Positions 7,789-16,601 of a stretch of 35,610 nucleotides of DNA are shown here, in pieces (the first letter of the stretch is position 1; every line of letters starts with the position of its first letter). The position numbers and the translations under genes are program-made. The stretch is from Gemmatimonadota bacterium (GTDB lineage: Bacteria; Gemmatimonadota; Gemmatimonadetes; Gemmatimonadales; Gemmatimonadaceae), in the NCBI GenBank assembly GCA_031127095.1, contig JARIEX010000020.1, positions 1-35,610 on the forward strand, given 5' to 3'. The notes below the pieces were generated by a model that was given only the letters and a program-made list of their open reading frames with translations, was not told the origin of the DNA and searched no databases.

Positions 7789-8974
7789 GTGCCAACCAGA
7801 CGGCGGGGCACCTGTATCCGTCCCTTGATCCCGCCGTGCCTCGCACTCCTCGGCCTCGCCGGATGCGCGGACAGCATCGGCACGGCGCCGATCCCGGCCT
7901 ACGCGCCGATGGCCACGGTAGTGTGGAACGCCGAGGCGCGGCTCGTGGTCACCGCGAACGCCACTCACCTCCCCCACGGCGACCCGCGCCTACACGCTCC
8001 AAAGCCTCGCGCAGCGCATCGTACTCGCACGGATCAGCGACACGGTGCTCACGTCGCGACGGGCAGCCGTGAGCTATGCGTCGTCACGCGTGCTCACCGC
8101 GATGGCCCCCACGAAAGCCGCCGCGATCCAGGTCACACTGCAGAATGAGTTGCGCCAGCCCACCGCCGGCACGCCGGCGGCACAGGCCGCGGGGAAAACA
8201 CTGGGCGAGTTCATTGCCGACTCCCTACTGCGGCTGCGCGCCGCCGACACCACCGCTTTGCTTGGTGCGGTGACGCTCCCCACCGGACCGGGCATCTGGG
8301 TCTCCACTGCCGGCAGACTGCCGGTGAATCCGCGCTGGGGCGAGGCGAAGCCGTGGCTGCTCACGTCGGCCGCGGCGATCACCGTGCCGCCGCCCCCTGC
8401 CCTCAACTCGTCGGCGTTCCTGACCGGGCTGGCGGAAGTCCGCCAGATCAGCGACACGCGCACCAGCGCCCAGCTCGCGAGCGCCGTCTACTGGTTCTAC
8501 GGCTTCGGCACCCCTACGCCACCGGGCTACTGGAATGGCGTGGCGTCCGACCTGTGCGTGCATTATCGGGTCAGCGAGCTGCAGTGCGCCACGATCCTCA
8601 CCACGATGAATCAGGCCATCATGGACGCCGGCATCGTGACGTGGCTGGCGAAATACCGCTACCTGCTGGCGCGCCCGAACCAGATGGATCCGGCCATCAC
8701 CATGCCGATCACGTTGTCCAACCACCCGTCATACCCCGCCGAATCGTCGTACTCGACTGCCGCCGCAGCGGTGTTGTCGTGGTACTTTCCGCGCGAACAG
8801 CCCCTGCTGGAGAGCTGGGTGAAGGAGTCCACCCTCTCGCGGATCTACGGCGGCGTGCACTACCGCTTCGACGGCGATGCCAGCGATACGATCGGCCGTC
8901 AGGTCGGGGCGCTGCACGTGGCCACCCTGTCGGCCGCCGGGCTGCGGCCGTTCCAGACGATGGTCCGGCCGTAG
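7789..8974 (+). CDS. Vanadium-haloperoxidase/PAP2-like lipoprotein, apparently frameshifted
   Basis: The C-terminal 309 codons (8045-8974) have the acid-phosphatase/vanadium-haloperoxidase layout: KYRYLLARP (K-x6-RP), HPSYPAESS in the place of PSGH, and SRIYGGVH (SR-x5-H). A matching N-terminus lies in a different frame: GTG 7789 (or 7762) encodes a lipoprotein signal with TRRR and the lipobox LAGC, then VVWNAEARLVVTANATHL. The two parts join if one C is removed from the run at 7971-7975, giving an uninterrupted product of about 394 residues continuing TATRAYTLQSLAQRIVLARISDTVLT. This may be a sequencing error in a homopolymer or a real inactivating change. The catalytic PSGH histidine is replaced (PAES), so even the repaired protein may not be a normal phosphatase or haloperoxidase. 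It converges with the binding-protein gene 7 bases downstream. Confidence 0.75.
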
Positions 8975-8981
8975 CGCGCCA

Positions 8982-10157
8982 TTACTTCTTGTACAGCACG
9001 AACTGCCCACGGTCGTCCACGACGTACGCGCGGTGGATCGTCCCCAGCCGGTCGCCCTTGTCGTCGAAGCCGATGATCGGACCCGTGATCGCGGGATAGT
9101 CCTTGAGGCTCTTGTGCAGCCACTCGGCCAGCACCTTCGGATCGGTGGACGTGGTCTGGGTCATCGCATAGCGCACCACCCGGAAGGCGTCGGCCGCCAT
9201 CATGGTCCACACGCTGTTGGGGGCCGCGCCGTACTTGGCCGTGTAGTCGGCCACGAACTGCTTGGCCTCCGGCGAGTCGAGATCGCCCGGCAACGGTTCC
9301 GTGGTCACGATGACCCCCTTGGCAACGCCCACACCGGCCGCCGTGATGAGCTCCGTGGTGCTCATGCCGTTGCCACCGATCCACTGCATCTTGAGCCCCA
9401 TCGCCGCCGCCTGCTTGAGCAACAACGCCCCCTGCGGAAAATACCCCGTGAAGTACACCACCTCGGGGTTCGTCGCTTTGAGCTTGGTCAGCGTCGCGCC
9501 GAAGTCGCTCTCCGCCGGATTGATCGCATCGTAGAACGCGATGTTGGCACCCTGCGCCTCGAGGTACCGCTTGGTGGATTCGGCCAGCCCGAGCGCGAAT
9601 CCGGAGTTGTCATGCACGAGGGCGACCTTCCTGAGCCCCAGCTGCTGCGTGATGAACGTGGCCGCGAACAGCCCCTGCCGCTCATCGAGGAAGCAGACGC
9701 GGAAGAATTGCTGGTAGCCCTTGGTGGTCAGGCGCGTGGCCGTGGAGGCGGGCGTGACGTGCAGGATACCGGCGCGATTGTAGGTGGCCGACGCCGGCTC
9801 GGTGGCGCCGGAATTCCACGCCCCGATCACGGCCACGACCTTCTTCGCCACCAGTCGATCGGCCACGAGCGCCGACTCCTGCGCGTCACCTTTGTCGTCT
9901 TCGATGACGAGCCGGATCTTCCGTCCGTTGATGCCACCGGCGGCGTTGGTCTGATCCACCAGCATCGTCACAGCGTTCCGGTACCCGAGTCCTTCCGCGG
10001 CATACTCACCCGTCATCGGCCCCTGCAGCCCGAGCATGATCAGAGTGTCGCCGTCCGGTGCCGCGACAGAAGAACAGCCCACGAGGGCCAGCGGCAGCGC
10101 AACCCGCGCGCGGGACCACGCGCGAGACCACGCGCGGGACAGGGACCAACGATTCAT
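8982..10157 (-). CDS. ABC-transporter substrate-binding lipoprotein, branched-chain amino acid (LivJ/K) type
   Basis: 391-residue periplasmic binding protein of the Leu/Ile/Val-binding family. After the signal peptide with lipobox LVGC (Cys28) comes LGLQGPMTGEYAAEGLGYRNAV, then INGRKIRLVIEDDKGD, VIGAWNSGATEPAS and HDNSGFALG, the usual two-lobed Peripla_BP_6 landmarks. Start ATG 10157 is chosen over ATG 10163 because GGAG at 10168-10165 lies seven bases upstream of 10157 but only one base from 10163. No permease or ATPase gene accompanies it, so it is an orphan component. It lies 120 bases downstream of the TonB receptor on the same strand and may be cotranscribed with it. The signal peptide contains a 12-base tandem repeat encoding SRAW-SRAW-SRAR. 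The ligand is unknown; amino acids, small amides or organic acids are possible for the family. Confidence 0.88.
   Translation of the reverse strand: MNRWSLSRAWSRAWSRARVALPLALVGCSSVAAPDGDTLIMLGLQGPMTGEYAAEGLGYRNAVTMLVDQTNAAGGINGRKIRLVIEDDKGDAQESALVADRLVAKKVVAVIGAWNSGATEPASATYNRAGILHVTPASTATRLTTKGYQQFFRVCFLDERQGLFAATFITQQLGLRKVALVHDNSGFALGLAESTKRYLEAQGANIAFYDAINPAESDFGATLTKLKATNPEVVYFTGYFPQGALLLKQAAAMGLKMQWIGGNGMSTTELITAAGVGVAKGVIVTTEPLPGDLDSPEAKQFVADYTAKYGAAPNSVWTMMAADAFRVVRYAMTQTTSTDPKVLAEWLHKSLKDYPAITGPIIGFDDKGDRLGTIHRAYVVDDRGQFVLYKK
10108..10143. repeat. 12-base tandem repeat inside a signal-peptide coding region
   Basis: Three copies of gcgcgggaccac (10108-10119, 10120-10131, 10132-10143, with changes in copies two and three) encode the positively charged SRAW/SRAR stretch of the binding-protein signal peptide. 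Copy number can change without breaking the frame. Confidence 0.75.
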
Positions 10158-10164
10158 TGCCATG

Positions 10165-10168
10165 CTCC
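10165..10168 (-). promoter_or_regulatory. Shine-Dalgarno GGAG that decides the binding-protein start
   Basis: GGAG on the reverse strand has seven-base spacing to ATG 10157 and one-base spacing to ATG 10163, favouring 10157. Confidence 0.6.
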
Positions 10169-10191
10169 AAAAAGATGTGTGTGACCGGACA

Positions 10192-10206
10192 CTCGGCCGG
10201 GCCGAG
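10192..10206. other. Palindrome between TonB receptor and binding-protein genes
   Basis: Perfect inverted repeat ctcggcc-g-ggccgag in the 120-base gap between two reverse-strand genes. It has no adjacent T-tract; a reverse-strand CTTTTT begins about 17 bases beyond it. It could be a weak intercistronic hairpin. Confidence 0.3.
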
Positions 10207-10277
10207 CGCAGCAGCCTACGGGACATCGGCTGTCGCCGCAAGCGCCGCGGGCGGCGCCGCCGCGTGCGCGGTGCGCC

Positions 10278-12695
10278 CTAGAACTTCCGGTTGTATCCCA
10301 CCCGGATCACCTGCGTTTCGGCGTAATCCGTGCTCACCATGCGGAAATCCGTGCCGCGGATCGTTCGCCGCAGCTGCATGGTGTTCAGGAGATCGGTCGC
10401 GTTCACCACCAGTTCGCCGCGCCCCTGTTGCACGCTTTTCTTCGCGCCCAGATCAAGCGCGTAGCGGCTGTCGATGCGCCCTTGCGGAAGCAGATCCGGT
10501 GCGAGGTACAGCTGCGAGAGCTGCGCCTGCCACCCGTACGGCAGCGTCATGACCGCGTTGAGCTTGACGGTGCCCGACGTGAGCTGCGCGCGCGCCGCCT
10601 CGTATCGCACCGGCACCGGATATTGATTCACGACCGCGAAGGCGTGGACCGTCTTCCGATATACGGTCGCGTTGGCGCTGAGCGAGAGCGCGCGGGACAC
10701 GGCGTGCTGCCACACCAGCTCGGAGCCCGTACTCACGCTACGTCCCGCATTCTGGAACACGTGGTATAGCAGCACACTTCCCGGCGCCTGCGTGGCGATC
10801 CGCGTGATGGTGCCGTCCACGATGCGGTGATACGCCGCCACGTACACGCTCCCCTTCGCGCCGCTGGTCTTGTACCCCGCCTCGGCGGACGTGGCGTACT
10901 GCGGTTGCAGGCCGGGGTTGCCCACCTTGATCAGTTCCGGCTCGTCGTACTTGGGGAAGATCCGGATATCCACTTCGTTCGGCCGGTCCACGCGCCGGTT
11001 GAAGAACAGCGACAGCTTGCTGGTGTCGTCGAACTTGTAGGCGGCCCGGATGTTCGGGAACGGCTGCAGGTAGCGATAGCCGTCGCTCGCGTAGGTATTG
11101 TGATCGGGATTCACGTCGTAATCCACGCGCACGCCTTCCAGGCGGATGCCACCCTCGAGCTCGACGTGCTGGCTCTCGAACACGTACGTGCCGTAGAGCG
11201 CCGGAATGGTTTCGCGGTATGTGGCCCAGCCCCCCGCCCCGGTGTCGATCGGTGACTGCTGCCCCGCGAAGAATTGCATGTTGACCGGGATCGAGCGGTA
11301 GCGCCCCTTGAAGCCGGCCTCCACGCGCCCCTGCCGCAGCGGCTTGATGTAGTCCGCGTTGAGATCCACCACATGCTCGTCGGAGAGCAGTGCGAAGGCA
11401 TCGGTGCCGACGAACGTCGGCCGCGTGTTGGTGAAGGTGTACCGCTCGTCTTCGCGGTGGAACGAATAGTTCGCGGTGAGCGCGAGCGTGTGGCCCGGCT
11501 GCGCGAAACGATGCGTGACCACGGCGCTGCCGAAGGCGGTGTACTTGACTTCATCCTCGAGGAACTGCCACAGCCGCGTCCGATTTTGCAGCGAACCAGT
11601 GAAGTACGGATTGTCCCCGTTGTCCAGGATTTTTTCGCGGTTGAACAGCCCCGACACGCTCACACTGTTGTGGGCGTCAACCGCGTGGTCCATCCCGGCG
11701 CTCAGCGTGGCATAGTCGGTGCGCCGGTTCCGCTTCACCTGCTGCAGAATCACCGTCCCGTCGTCGTACGTGCGCGTGGCCAGTTCGTTCTTGTTCAGCG
11801 TGGGCGCATACATCCAGTCCCCCTGCAGAAACGCGTTCGTCGCACCATGCCGGTAGTTCACCGACAGCGACGGATTGAATTTCGGCGTGCCCCGGAACTG
11901 CGGCCGGATGGTGGGCAGGTTCTCCTGCTTCACCCACAGCGCACCGGCGCCGCCCATCACCCCGACCTTGCCGTTGAACCCCTGCTGCTCCTGCTTCCGG
12001 AACACCAGGTTGATGATTCCGGCGCTCGCGTTCGCGTCGAATTTCGCCGACGGGTTGTTGATGACCTCGATGCGCTCCAGCGCCGACGCCGGCAGGTTGT
12101 CCAGGCCGCTCTGGGAGCCGAAGCCGGTCAACGCCGTCTGCTTGCCATCAATGAGCACCACGACCTTGTCGCTGCCGCGCACCTGGACCTTGCCGTCCTG
12201 TCCCACGGTCACGCCCGGCAGCGTGGACATCGCCTGCAGCACGGAACCGCCCGCTTGACTGATGTTGTCGGCCACGGTGAACGTCTTCCGGTCCATGGTA
12301 CCCGACACCCCCTCGGCAGTGGCCGTGACCACGACGTCGCCCAGGGTTTGTGCGTCCGCGCGCATCAGTAATGCCCCGAGATCGAGAAAGGCGCTCAGTT
12401 CGCCGATCACGACGCGCTGGCGGATGGGCTGATAGCCGATCGACCGGACCACCAGCACGTAGCGGCCCTTCACGAGCCCGCTAAACGTGAACGCGCCGGT
12501 CTCGTTCGTGATCCGACCGGCCACGAACGCGCTGTCCTGCTCGGCGAGCAGCTGCAGATTGAGAAACGGCAGCCCCGTTCTGGTGCGGGCGTCCTGCACG
12601 GACCCGGACAGCGTGACACCACCGACCGGAGACTGCGCCGGCAGGGCGGTTGCAAGACCAAGCGACAGCAGCAACAACACAACGGCTCGCAACAT
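10278..12695 (-). CDS. TonB-dependent outer-membrane receptor (CarboxypepD_reg, plug and barrel)
   Basis: 805-residue outer-membrane protein. A Sec signal (LRAVVLLLLSLGLATALPAQ) precedes a carboxypeptidase-regulatory-like domain at about 26-110 (VTLSGSVQDARTRTGLPF, GYQPIRQRVVIG). The plug at about 118-235 shows GDVVVTATAE, PGVTVGQDGKVQVRGS, VVLIDGKQ and IEVINNPSAKFDANASAGIIN. The remainder is a barrel of the outer-membrane beta-barrel family 3 type, with NRRVDRPNEVDIRIFP and NPGLQPQYATSAEAGYK, ending in the aromatic IRVGYNRKF. Such receptors take up ligands too large for porins using TonB energy, or act as beta-barrel transporters of unknown ligand. The ATG at 12695 begins a clean signal peptide. 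A perfect dyad lies 27 bases upstream, suggesting specific repression or activation, and the orphan binding-protein gene follows downstream. Confidence 0.92.
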   Translation of the reverse strand: MLRAVVLLLLSLGLATALPAQSPVGGVTLSGSVQDARTRTGLPFLNLQLLAEQDSAFVAGRITNETGAFTFSGLVKGRYVLVVRSIGYQPIRQRVVIGELSAFLDLGALLMRADAQTLGDVVVTATAEGVSGTMDRKTFTVADNISQAGGSVLQAMSTLPGVTVGQDGKVQVRGSDKVVVLIDGKQTALTGFGSQSGLDNLPASALERIEVINNPSAKFDANASAGIINLVFRKQEQQGFNGKVGVMGGAGALWVKQENLPTIRPQFRGTPKFNPSLSVNYRHGATNAFLQGDWMYAPTLNKNELATRTYDDGTVILQQVKRNRRTDYATLSAGMDHAVDAHNSVSVSGLFNREKILDNGDNPYFTGSLQNRTRLWQFLEDEVKYTAFGSAVVTHRFAQPGHTLALTANYSFHREDERYTFTNTRPTFVGTDAFALLSDEHVVDLNADYIKPLRQGRVEAGFKGRYRSIPVNMQFFAGQQSPIDTGAGGWATYRETIPALYGTYVFESQHVELEGGIRLEGVRVDYDVNPDHNTYASDGYRYLQPFPNIRAAYKFDDTSKLSLFFNRRVDRPNEVDIRIFPKYDEPELIKVGNPGLQPQYATSAEAGYKTSGAKGSVYVAAYHRIVDGTITRIATQAPGSVLLYHVFQNAGRSVSTGSELVWQHAVSRALSLSANATVYRKTVHAFAVVNQYPVPVRYEAARAQLTSGTVKLNAVMTLPYGWQAQLSQLYLAPDLLPQGRIDSRYALDLGAKKSVQQGRGELVVNATDLLNTMQLRRTIRGTDFRMVSTDYAETQVIRVGYNRKF

Positions 12696-12721
12696 CAGGG
12701 CGCCGGCGAAAGGGGTGGAGA

Positions 12722-12742
12722 CGACATGAGGTGCTCATGTCG
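12722..12742. promoter_or_regulatory. Perfect 9-3-9 dyad, candidate operator for the TonB receptor
   Basis: Arms cgacatgag (12722-12730) and ctcatgtcg (12734-12742) are exact inverted repeats around gtg, 27 bases upstream of the receptor ATG. Its AT-containing arms stand out in GC-rich surroundings. The size suits a dimeric helix-turn-helix regulator. No -10/-35 is clear. Confidence 0.5.
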
Positions 12743-12800
12743 CGATCTCGTACGCCGCAACATCCGCTGCGTGCACGAGCTTCACAACGGGCGCCGCGAC

Positions 12801-12870
12801 GCCCACCGCCTATGGCCCACCGCCCACGGCCCACCGCCCACGGCCCACGGCCCACCGCCCACGGCCCACC
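12801..12870. repeat. Heptanucleotide tandem repeat GCCCACS
   Basis: Ten consecutive 7-base units of the form gcccacc or gcccacg run from 12801 to 12870; only the second (gcctatg) deviates. The array is in the 316-base divergent gap between the TonB receptor and the small membrane-protein gene. Apart from this and the dyad I see no gene in that gap. Confidence 0.9.
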
Positions 12871-13011
12871 GCCGCCATACCAACGCGGCACCCTTCACGC
12901 CGGTTGTCTGGCCTCGCACATTGGGATCGTGGCTGGGCTGAGTCACGCCGGTCCGGCATCGCGCCGACGCCGTGCGCCACCCCGTGGCGTGTCCTTCAAC
13001 AACCGCGCCCA

Positions 13012-13392
13012 ATGCATCCCGCCGCCACCAGCATCACCACCTTCGGACTCTACGCCGTCGCCACCGGCATCGGCCTCACCCTTGTACCCGAGCTGGTGCT
13101 GTCGCCGCTGGGCATCCCCGCCCCCACCGAGATCTGGATCCGGATGGTCGGCGCGCTGGCCGTACCACTAGGGTACTACTACTGGGTGTGTGGGCGCGCG
13201 AACGCGGTGGCGTTTTTCCACGCCAGCGTCCACGGGCGCATCGTGTTCGCGGCGCTGCTCGCGCTACTGGTGGCCCGCTTCGCGGCCCCGGTGCAGCTGC
13301 TACTCTTCGCCGGTATCGACCTCGCCGGTGCGGCGTGGACGGCGTACGGTCTGCGCACGGCGGCGCGCGCGGAGAGTGGGACCCCCGTGTAA
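13012..13392 (+). CDS. Small integral membrane protein, function unknown
   Basis: 126 residues from ATG 13012. Four hydrophobic segments are visible: TFGLYAVATGIGLTLVPELVL (about 9-29), MVGALAVPLGYYYWV (about 44-58), IVFAALLALLVARF (about 75-88) and LLLFAGIDLAGAAWTAYGL (about 94-112). There is a conserved-looking polar stretch, CGRANAVAFFHASVHGR, between segments two and three. I do not recognise the family. The frame is open upstream to 12904, but those residues are not hydrophobic and look non-coding, so the methionine directly before the first membrane segment is chosen. It is divergent from the TonB receptor and 177 bases ahead of the amidohydrolase pair; no functional link is evident. 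Confidence 0.7.
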   Translation: MHPAATSITTFGLYAVATGIGLTLVPELVLSPLGIPAPTEIWIRMVGALAVPLGYYYWVCGRANAVAFFHASVHGRIVFAALLALLVARFAAPVQLLLFAGIDLAGAAWTAYGLRTAARAESGTPV

Positions 13393-13558
13393 CGACCAGG
13401 CGCCGCCGGGCGCGAGGCCAGCGCCCCGATTTGCCCCACGCGTGCGCCGACCCCATCATAAGTCAGCCCGCCCGCGTATCTCAGTGCACCCGGCACGCGC
13501 GCCGGCACCACCCCCCTTTTCTAATTCTCCATCGACGGCCGCCCCCCAGCCGTCCCCC

Positions 13559-13563
13559 GGGAG
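13559..13563 (+). promoter_or_regulatory. Shine-Dalgarno GGGAG supporting a GTG start
   Basis: GGGAG with six-base spacing precedes GTG 13570, supporting that non-ATG start for the large amidohydrolase. Confidence 0.6.
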
Positions 13564-13569
13564 CCCTTC

Positions 13570-16500
13570 GTGAGCGTGTTTCGTCGTCTCCTCCTCCTCG
13601 GCCTCGCGGCATGCGCCGCCGGTTCGCTCGAGGCCCAGCAGTCGTCCCGCACGCAGCCGGTTACCGGCCTGCGCGACAACACCACGGGTTACCACGCCCT
13701 CGTGGGCGCGCGCGTCGTCACCGCCCCCGGGCAGGTGCTGACCAACGCCACCGTCGTGGTCCGCAACGGACTCATCACGGCCGTCGGCGCCGGGATGACC
13801 CCGCCCGCCGGTGCGCGGGTGTGGGACCTCAAGGGTCTCACCGTGTATCCCGGCTTCATCGACGCCTCCGCCGACCTGGGCGGTGACGCGCCCCCGCAGG
13901 GCGGCGACGTGGGCCCCACGCACTGGAATCCGCAGGTCCGCGCGTGGTTCAGCACCACGTCCAATCTCAAGGACGACTCCACGCGCCGCGTCGCCCTCCG
14001 CTCCCTCGGCTTCGGCACCGCCCTCGCCGTGCCGCGTCAGGGGATCTTCCGCGGCACCGCGTCGGTCCTCAACCTCGGCGACGAAGGCGTGCGCGATCGC
14101 GTGCTGCGCCCCGACCTCGCGCAGTCCATCGGCTTCCAGCGCTCCTTCGCGCTGGGCGGCATGTACCCCAACTCCGCCATGGGCACGATCGCCCTCATGA
14201 AGCAAACCTTCATGGACGCCGAGTGGTACATCCGCGCGTGGGGGACCTACGAAACGAGCGGACGCTCGCTCCTCCCCCCCGAGACCAGCGAGGCGCTCGC
14301 CGCCCTCGGCAAGGCCGTGCAGGGCAAGCAGCCCGTGATGTTCGAGACCACCAGCGAAGAGGACTACCTCCGCGCGTACAAGCTGGCCGGTGACTACAAG
14401 CTCACGCCGTGGTTCCGTGGCAGCGGGCAGGAATACCGCCTGATCGACGTGCTCAAGGGGCGCCCGCAGCCGCTGGTGATCCCGCTCGCCTTCCCCGATG
14501 CCCCGAACGTGTCGAGCCCGGAAGCGGCCACCAACGTGGCGCTGGCCGACCTGCGCCACTGGTATCTGGCGCCCACCAACCCGGCGCAGCTCGCCGCGGC
14601 TGGCGTGTCGTTCGCCATCACTGCCGACGGGCTCTCGTCGCTGGCCGAGTTCCTCCCCAACCTCCGCATCGCCGTCGCGCGCGGCCTCGCCCCCGACAAG
14701 GCGCTCGCGGCGCTCACCACGGTGCCCGCCACGTGGCTGGGCATCGAGAAGACGCACGGCACCATCGCCGTCGGCAAGGCCGCCAATCTCGTGATCACCG
14801 AAGGCGACCTCTTCACCGAGGAATCGGCGGTGCGCGACGTGTGGGTGAAGGGCACGCACTACGCCGTCACCCGGCCGCCGCAGGTGGATCCGCGCGGCAC
14901 GTGGGCCATCACCTCCGACGACGCCGGCACGTTCAAGAACGCGACGCTGCGCCTCGAAGGACCGCTGAATCGTATTCGTGGCACCGTCGAAGTGGCGGGG
15001 CGTCGCGCCGTGCCGCTCACGTCGGTCCGCGTGATCGCCGAGACCGGCCGCCTCGAGGCGACGTTCGCCGGCGAACCGCTCGGCCAGGAAGGCGCCATGC
15101 TGTTGTCCGGCTCCGTGCGCGACGCCGAGTTCTTCGGCTGGCTCTCGCTCCCCAACGGCACCGACGCGAAATACCGCGGCACGCGCAGCGAAGTGTACGA
15201 AGGCCCCGCGCGCGGTACGATCGCCGTGAAGGTGCCCAAGATCGACCTGCCGTTCATCCGCCCGTCCATGGAATTCGGCCGCGCGGCGGCACCGGTGCAG
15301 CCGGCCACCGTCGTGGTGCGCAACGCCACGGTGTGGACGCAGGGACCGCAGGGTCGCCTCGAGAACGCCGACCTGCTGGTGCAGGCGGGCAAGATCGTGA
15401 AGGTGGGGCAGAAGCTCAGCGCCCCCGCCGGCGCGGTGATCATCGACGCCACCGGCAAGCACGTCACGCCGGGGCTCATCGATCCGCATACGCACTCGGG
15501 CGTGAGCGCGGTGAATGAATCCGGCTTCGCGATCGTCCCCGAAGTGCAGATGGGCGATGTGGTCACGCACAACAACATCTGGTTCTACCGGCAGCTCGCC
15601 GGCGGTCTCACCACCACGATGATCAAGCACGGCTCGGCCAACCCCATCGGCGGCGAGAACGTGTTCGTGAAGACGCGGTGGGGCTCGCTCCCCGACGAGT
15701 ACAAGATCGTGGGCGCGCCGCGCACGGTGAAGTTCGCGCTGGGTGAAAACCCGAAGCGCAGCCCCACGCGCTATCCCAACACGCGCATGGGCGTGCAGGA
15801 AATCATCCGTGACCATTTCCTCGCCGCGCGTGACTACGAGAAGGAATGGAAGGCGTGGGAGAAGACGAAGACGGGCATTCCGCCGCGCAAGGATCTGCGC
15901 ATGGAAGCCATTCTCGACATTCTCAACCAGAAGCTGCTCGTCTCGTCGCACGGCTACCGCGCCGACGAGTTCCTCGCGTTGGTCCGCCTCGCGGAAGAAT
16001 TCGGCTTCCGCATCCAGACGCTGCAGCACGGCGTGGAAGCGTACAAGATCGCCAGTGAGCTCAAGAAGTCGGGCGTGGCGGCGGTGGTGTGGAGCGACTG
16101 GGGTGCCTTCAAGCTCGAGGCGTACGACGCCACGTCGTACAACGCGCGCCTGCTCATGGAAGCCGGTGTGGTCACGTCGCTGCACTCCGACGATGCCGAA
16201 ATCTCGACGCGCATGAACTGGGAAGCGGGCAAGCTGCTCCGGTCGGGCGTGGACGAAGTGATGGCGCTCTCCACGGTCACGAATCAGTCGGCCAAGGCCA
16301 TCGCGATCGACAGCAAGGTCGGCTCACTCGAAGCGGGCAAGGATGCCGACTTCGTGATCTGGAACGGCAACCCGCTCTCGCAGTTCACCAAGGCCGAGCA
16401 GACGTGGGTGGATGGCCGGAAGTACTTCTCGCTGGACGAAGACAAGGTGCTGCGCGAGGACGTCGCCAAGCAGCGCGCCCAGCTCATTCAGGCCGTGCTC

Positions 16501-16572
16501 GCGGCCGGCGGTAGCGAGACGCCCGCCGCACCGGCCCGTGGTGGCCGCGGTGGCCCGGGAGCGCGCCAGTGA
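13570..16572 (+). CDS. Exported tandem amidohydrolase-family protein (one degenerate, one intact module)
   Basis: 1000 residues with a signal peptide ([20 protein letters not shown]). Two amidohydrolase modules are joined head to tail. Module 1 (about 40-430) keeps the beta-sandwich start and YPGFIDAS but has DASAD (98-102) where active enzymes have the HxH metal ligands. It still ends with the family's [14 protein letters not shown]. Module 2 (about 578-960) is complete: DPHTH with H640 and H642, K721 as a possible bridging lysine, H794, H820 and D874 (LHSDDAE). The enzyme class hydrolyses amide or imide bonds (imidazolonepropionase, dipeptidase and similar); the actual substrate is unknown. 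The C-terminus is Gly/Arg/Pro-rich ([10 protein letters not shown]). GTG 13570 has a good SD. The next gene is a second amidohydrolase-like protein with no gap. Confidence 0.9.
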   Translation: MSVFRRLLLLGLAACAAGSLEAQQSSRTQPVTGLRDNTTGYHALVGARVVTAPGQVLTNATVVVRNGLITAVGAGMTPPAGARVWDLKGLTVYPGFIDASADLGGDAPPQGGDVGPTHWNPQVRAWFSTTSNLKDDSTRRVALRSLGFGTALAVPRQGIFRGTASVLNLGDEGVRDRVLRPDLAQSIGFQRSFALGGMYPNSAMGTIALMKQTFMDAEWYIRAWGTYETSGRSLLPPETSEALAALGKAVQGKQPVMFETTSEEDYLRAYKLAGDYKLTPWFRGSGQEYRLIDVLKGRPQPLVIPLAFPDAPNVSSPEAATNVALADLRHWYLAPTNPAQLAAAGVSFAITADGLSSLAEFLPNLRIAVARGLAPDKALAALTTVPATWLGIEKTHGTIAVGKAANLVITEGDLFTEESAVRDVWVKGTHYAVTRPPQVDPRGTWAITSDDAGTFKNATLRLEGPLNRIRGTVEVAGRRAVPLTSVRVIAETGRLEATFAGEPLGQEGAMLLSGSVRDAEFFGWLSLPNGTDAKYRGTRSEVYEGPARGTIAVKVPKIDLPFIRPSMEFGRAAAPVQPATVVVRNATVWTQGPQGRLENADLLVQAGKIVKVGQKLSAPAGAVIIDATGKHVTPGLIDPHTHSGVSAVNESGFAIVPEVQMGDVVTHNNIWFYRQLAGGLTTTMIKHGSANPIGGENVFVKTRWGSLPDEYKIVGAPRTVKFALGENPKRSPTRYPNTRMGVQEIIRDHFLAARDYEKEWKAWEKTKTGIPPRKDLRMEAILDILNQKLLVSSHGYRADEFLALVRLAEEFGFRIQTLQHGVEAYKIASELKKSGVAAVVWSDWGAFKLEAYDATSYNARLLMEAGVVTSLHSDDAEISTRMNWEAGKLLRSGVDEVMALSTVTNQSAKAIAIDSKVGSLEAGKDADFVIWNGNPLSQFTKAEQTWVDGRKYFSLDEDKVLREDVAKQRAQLIQAVLAAGGSETPAAPARGGRGGPGARQ

Positions 16573-16601
16573 CCCGCCCTTTCCTTTCGACTCTCCACAC
16601 C

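Noticed and set aside
8877-10184. Forward open frame of 435 codons opposite the binding-protein gene.
   Set aside because: Shadow of a well-supported reverse gene; composition is Arg/His-rich with no domain.
11274-12371. Forward open frame of 365 codons opposite the TonB receptor.
   Set aside because: The receptor frame is clear; this frame lacks motifs and a ribosome site.
13456-16185. Reverse open frame of 909 codons opposite the large amidohydrolase.
   Set aside because: The forward frame has complete amidohydrolase motifs; the reverse translation is Arg/His/Gly-rich without recognisable domains, a typical high-GC shadow.
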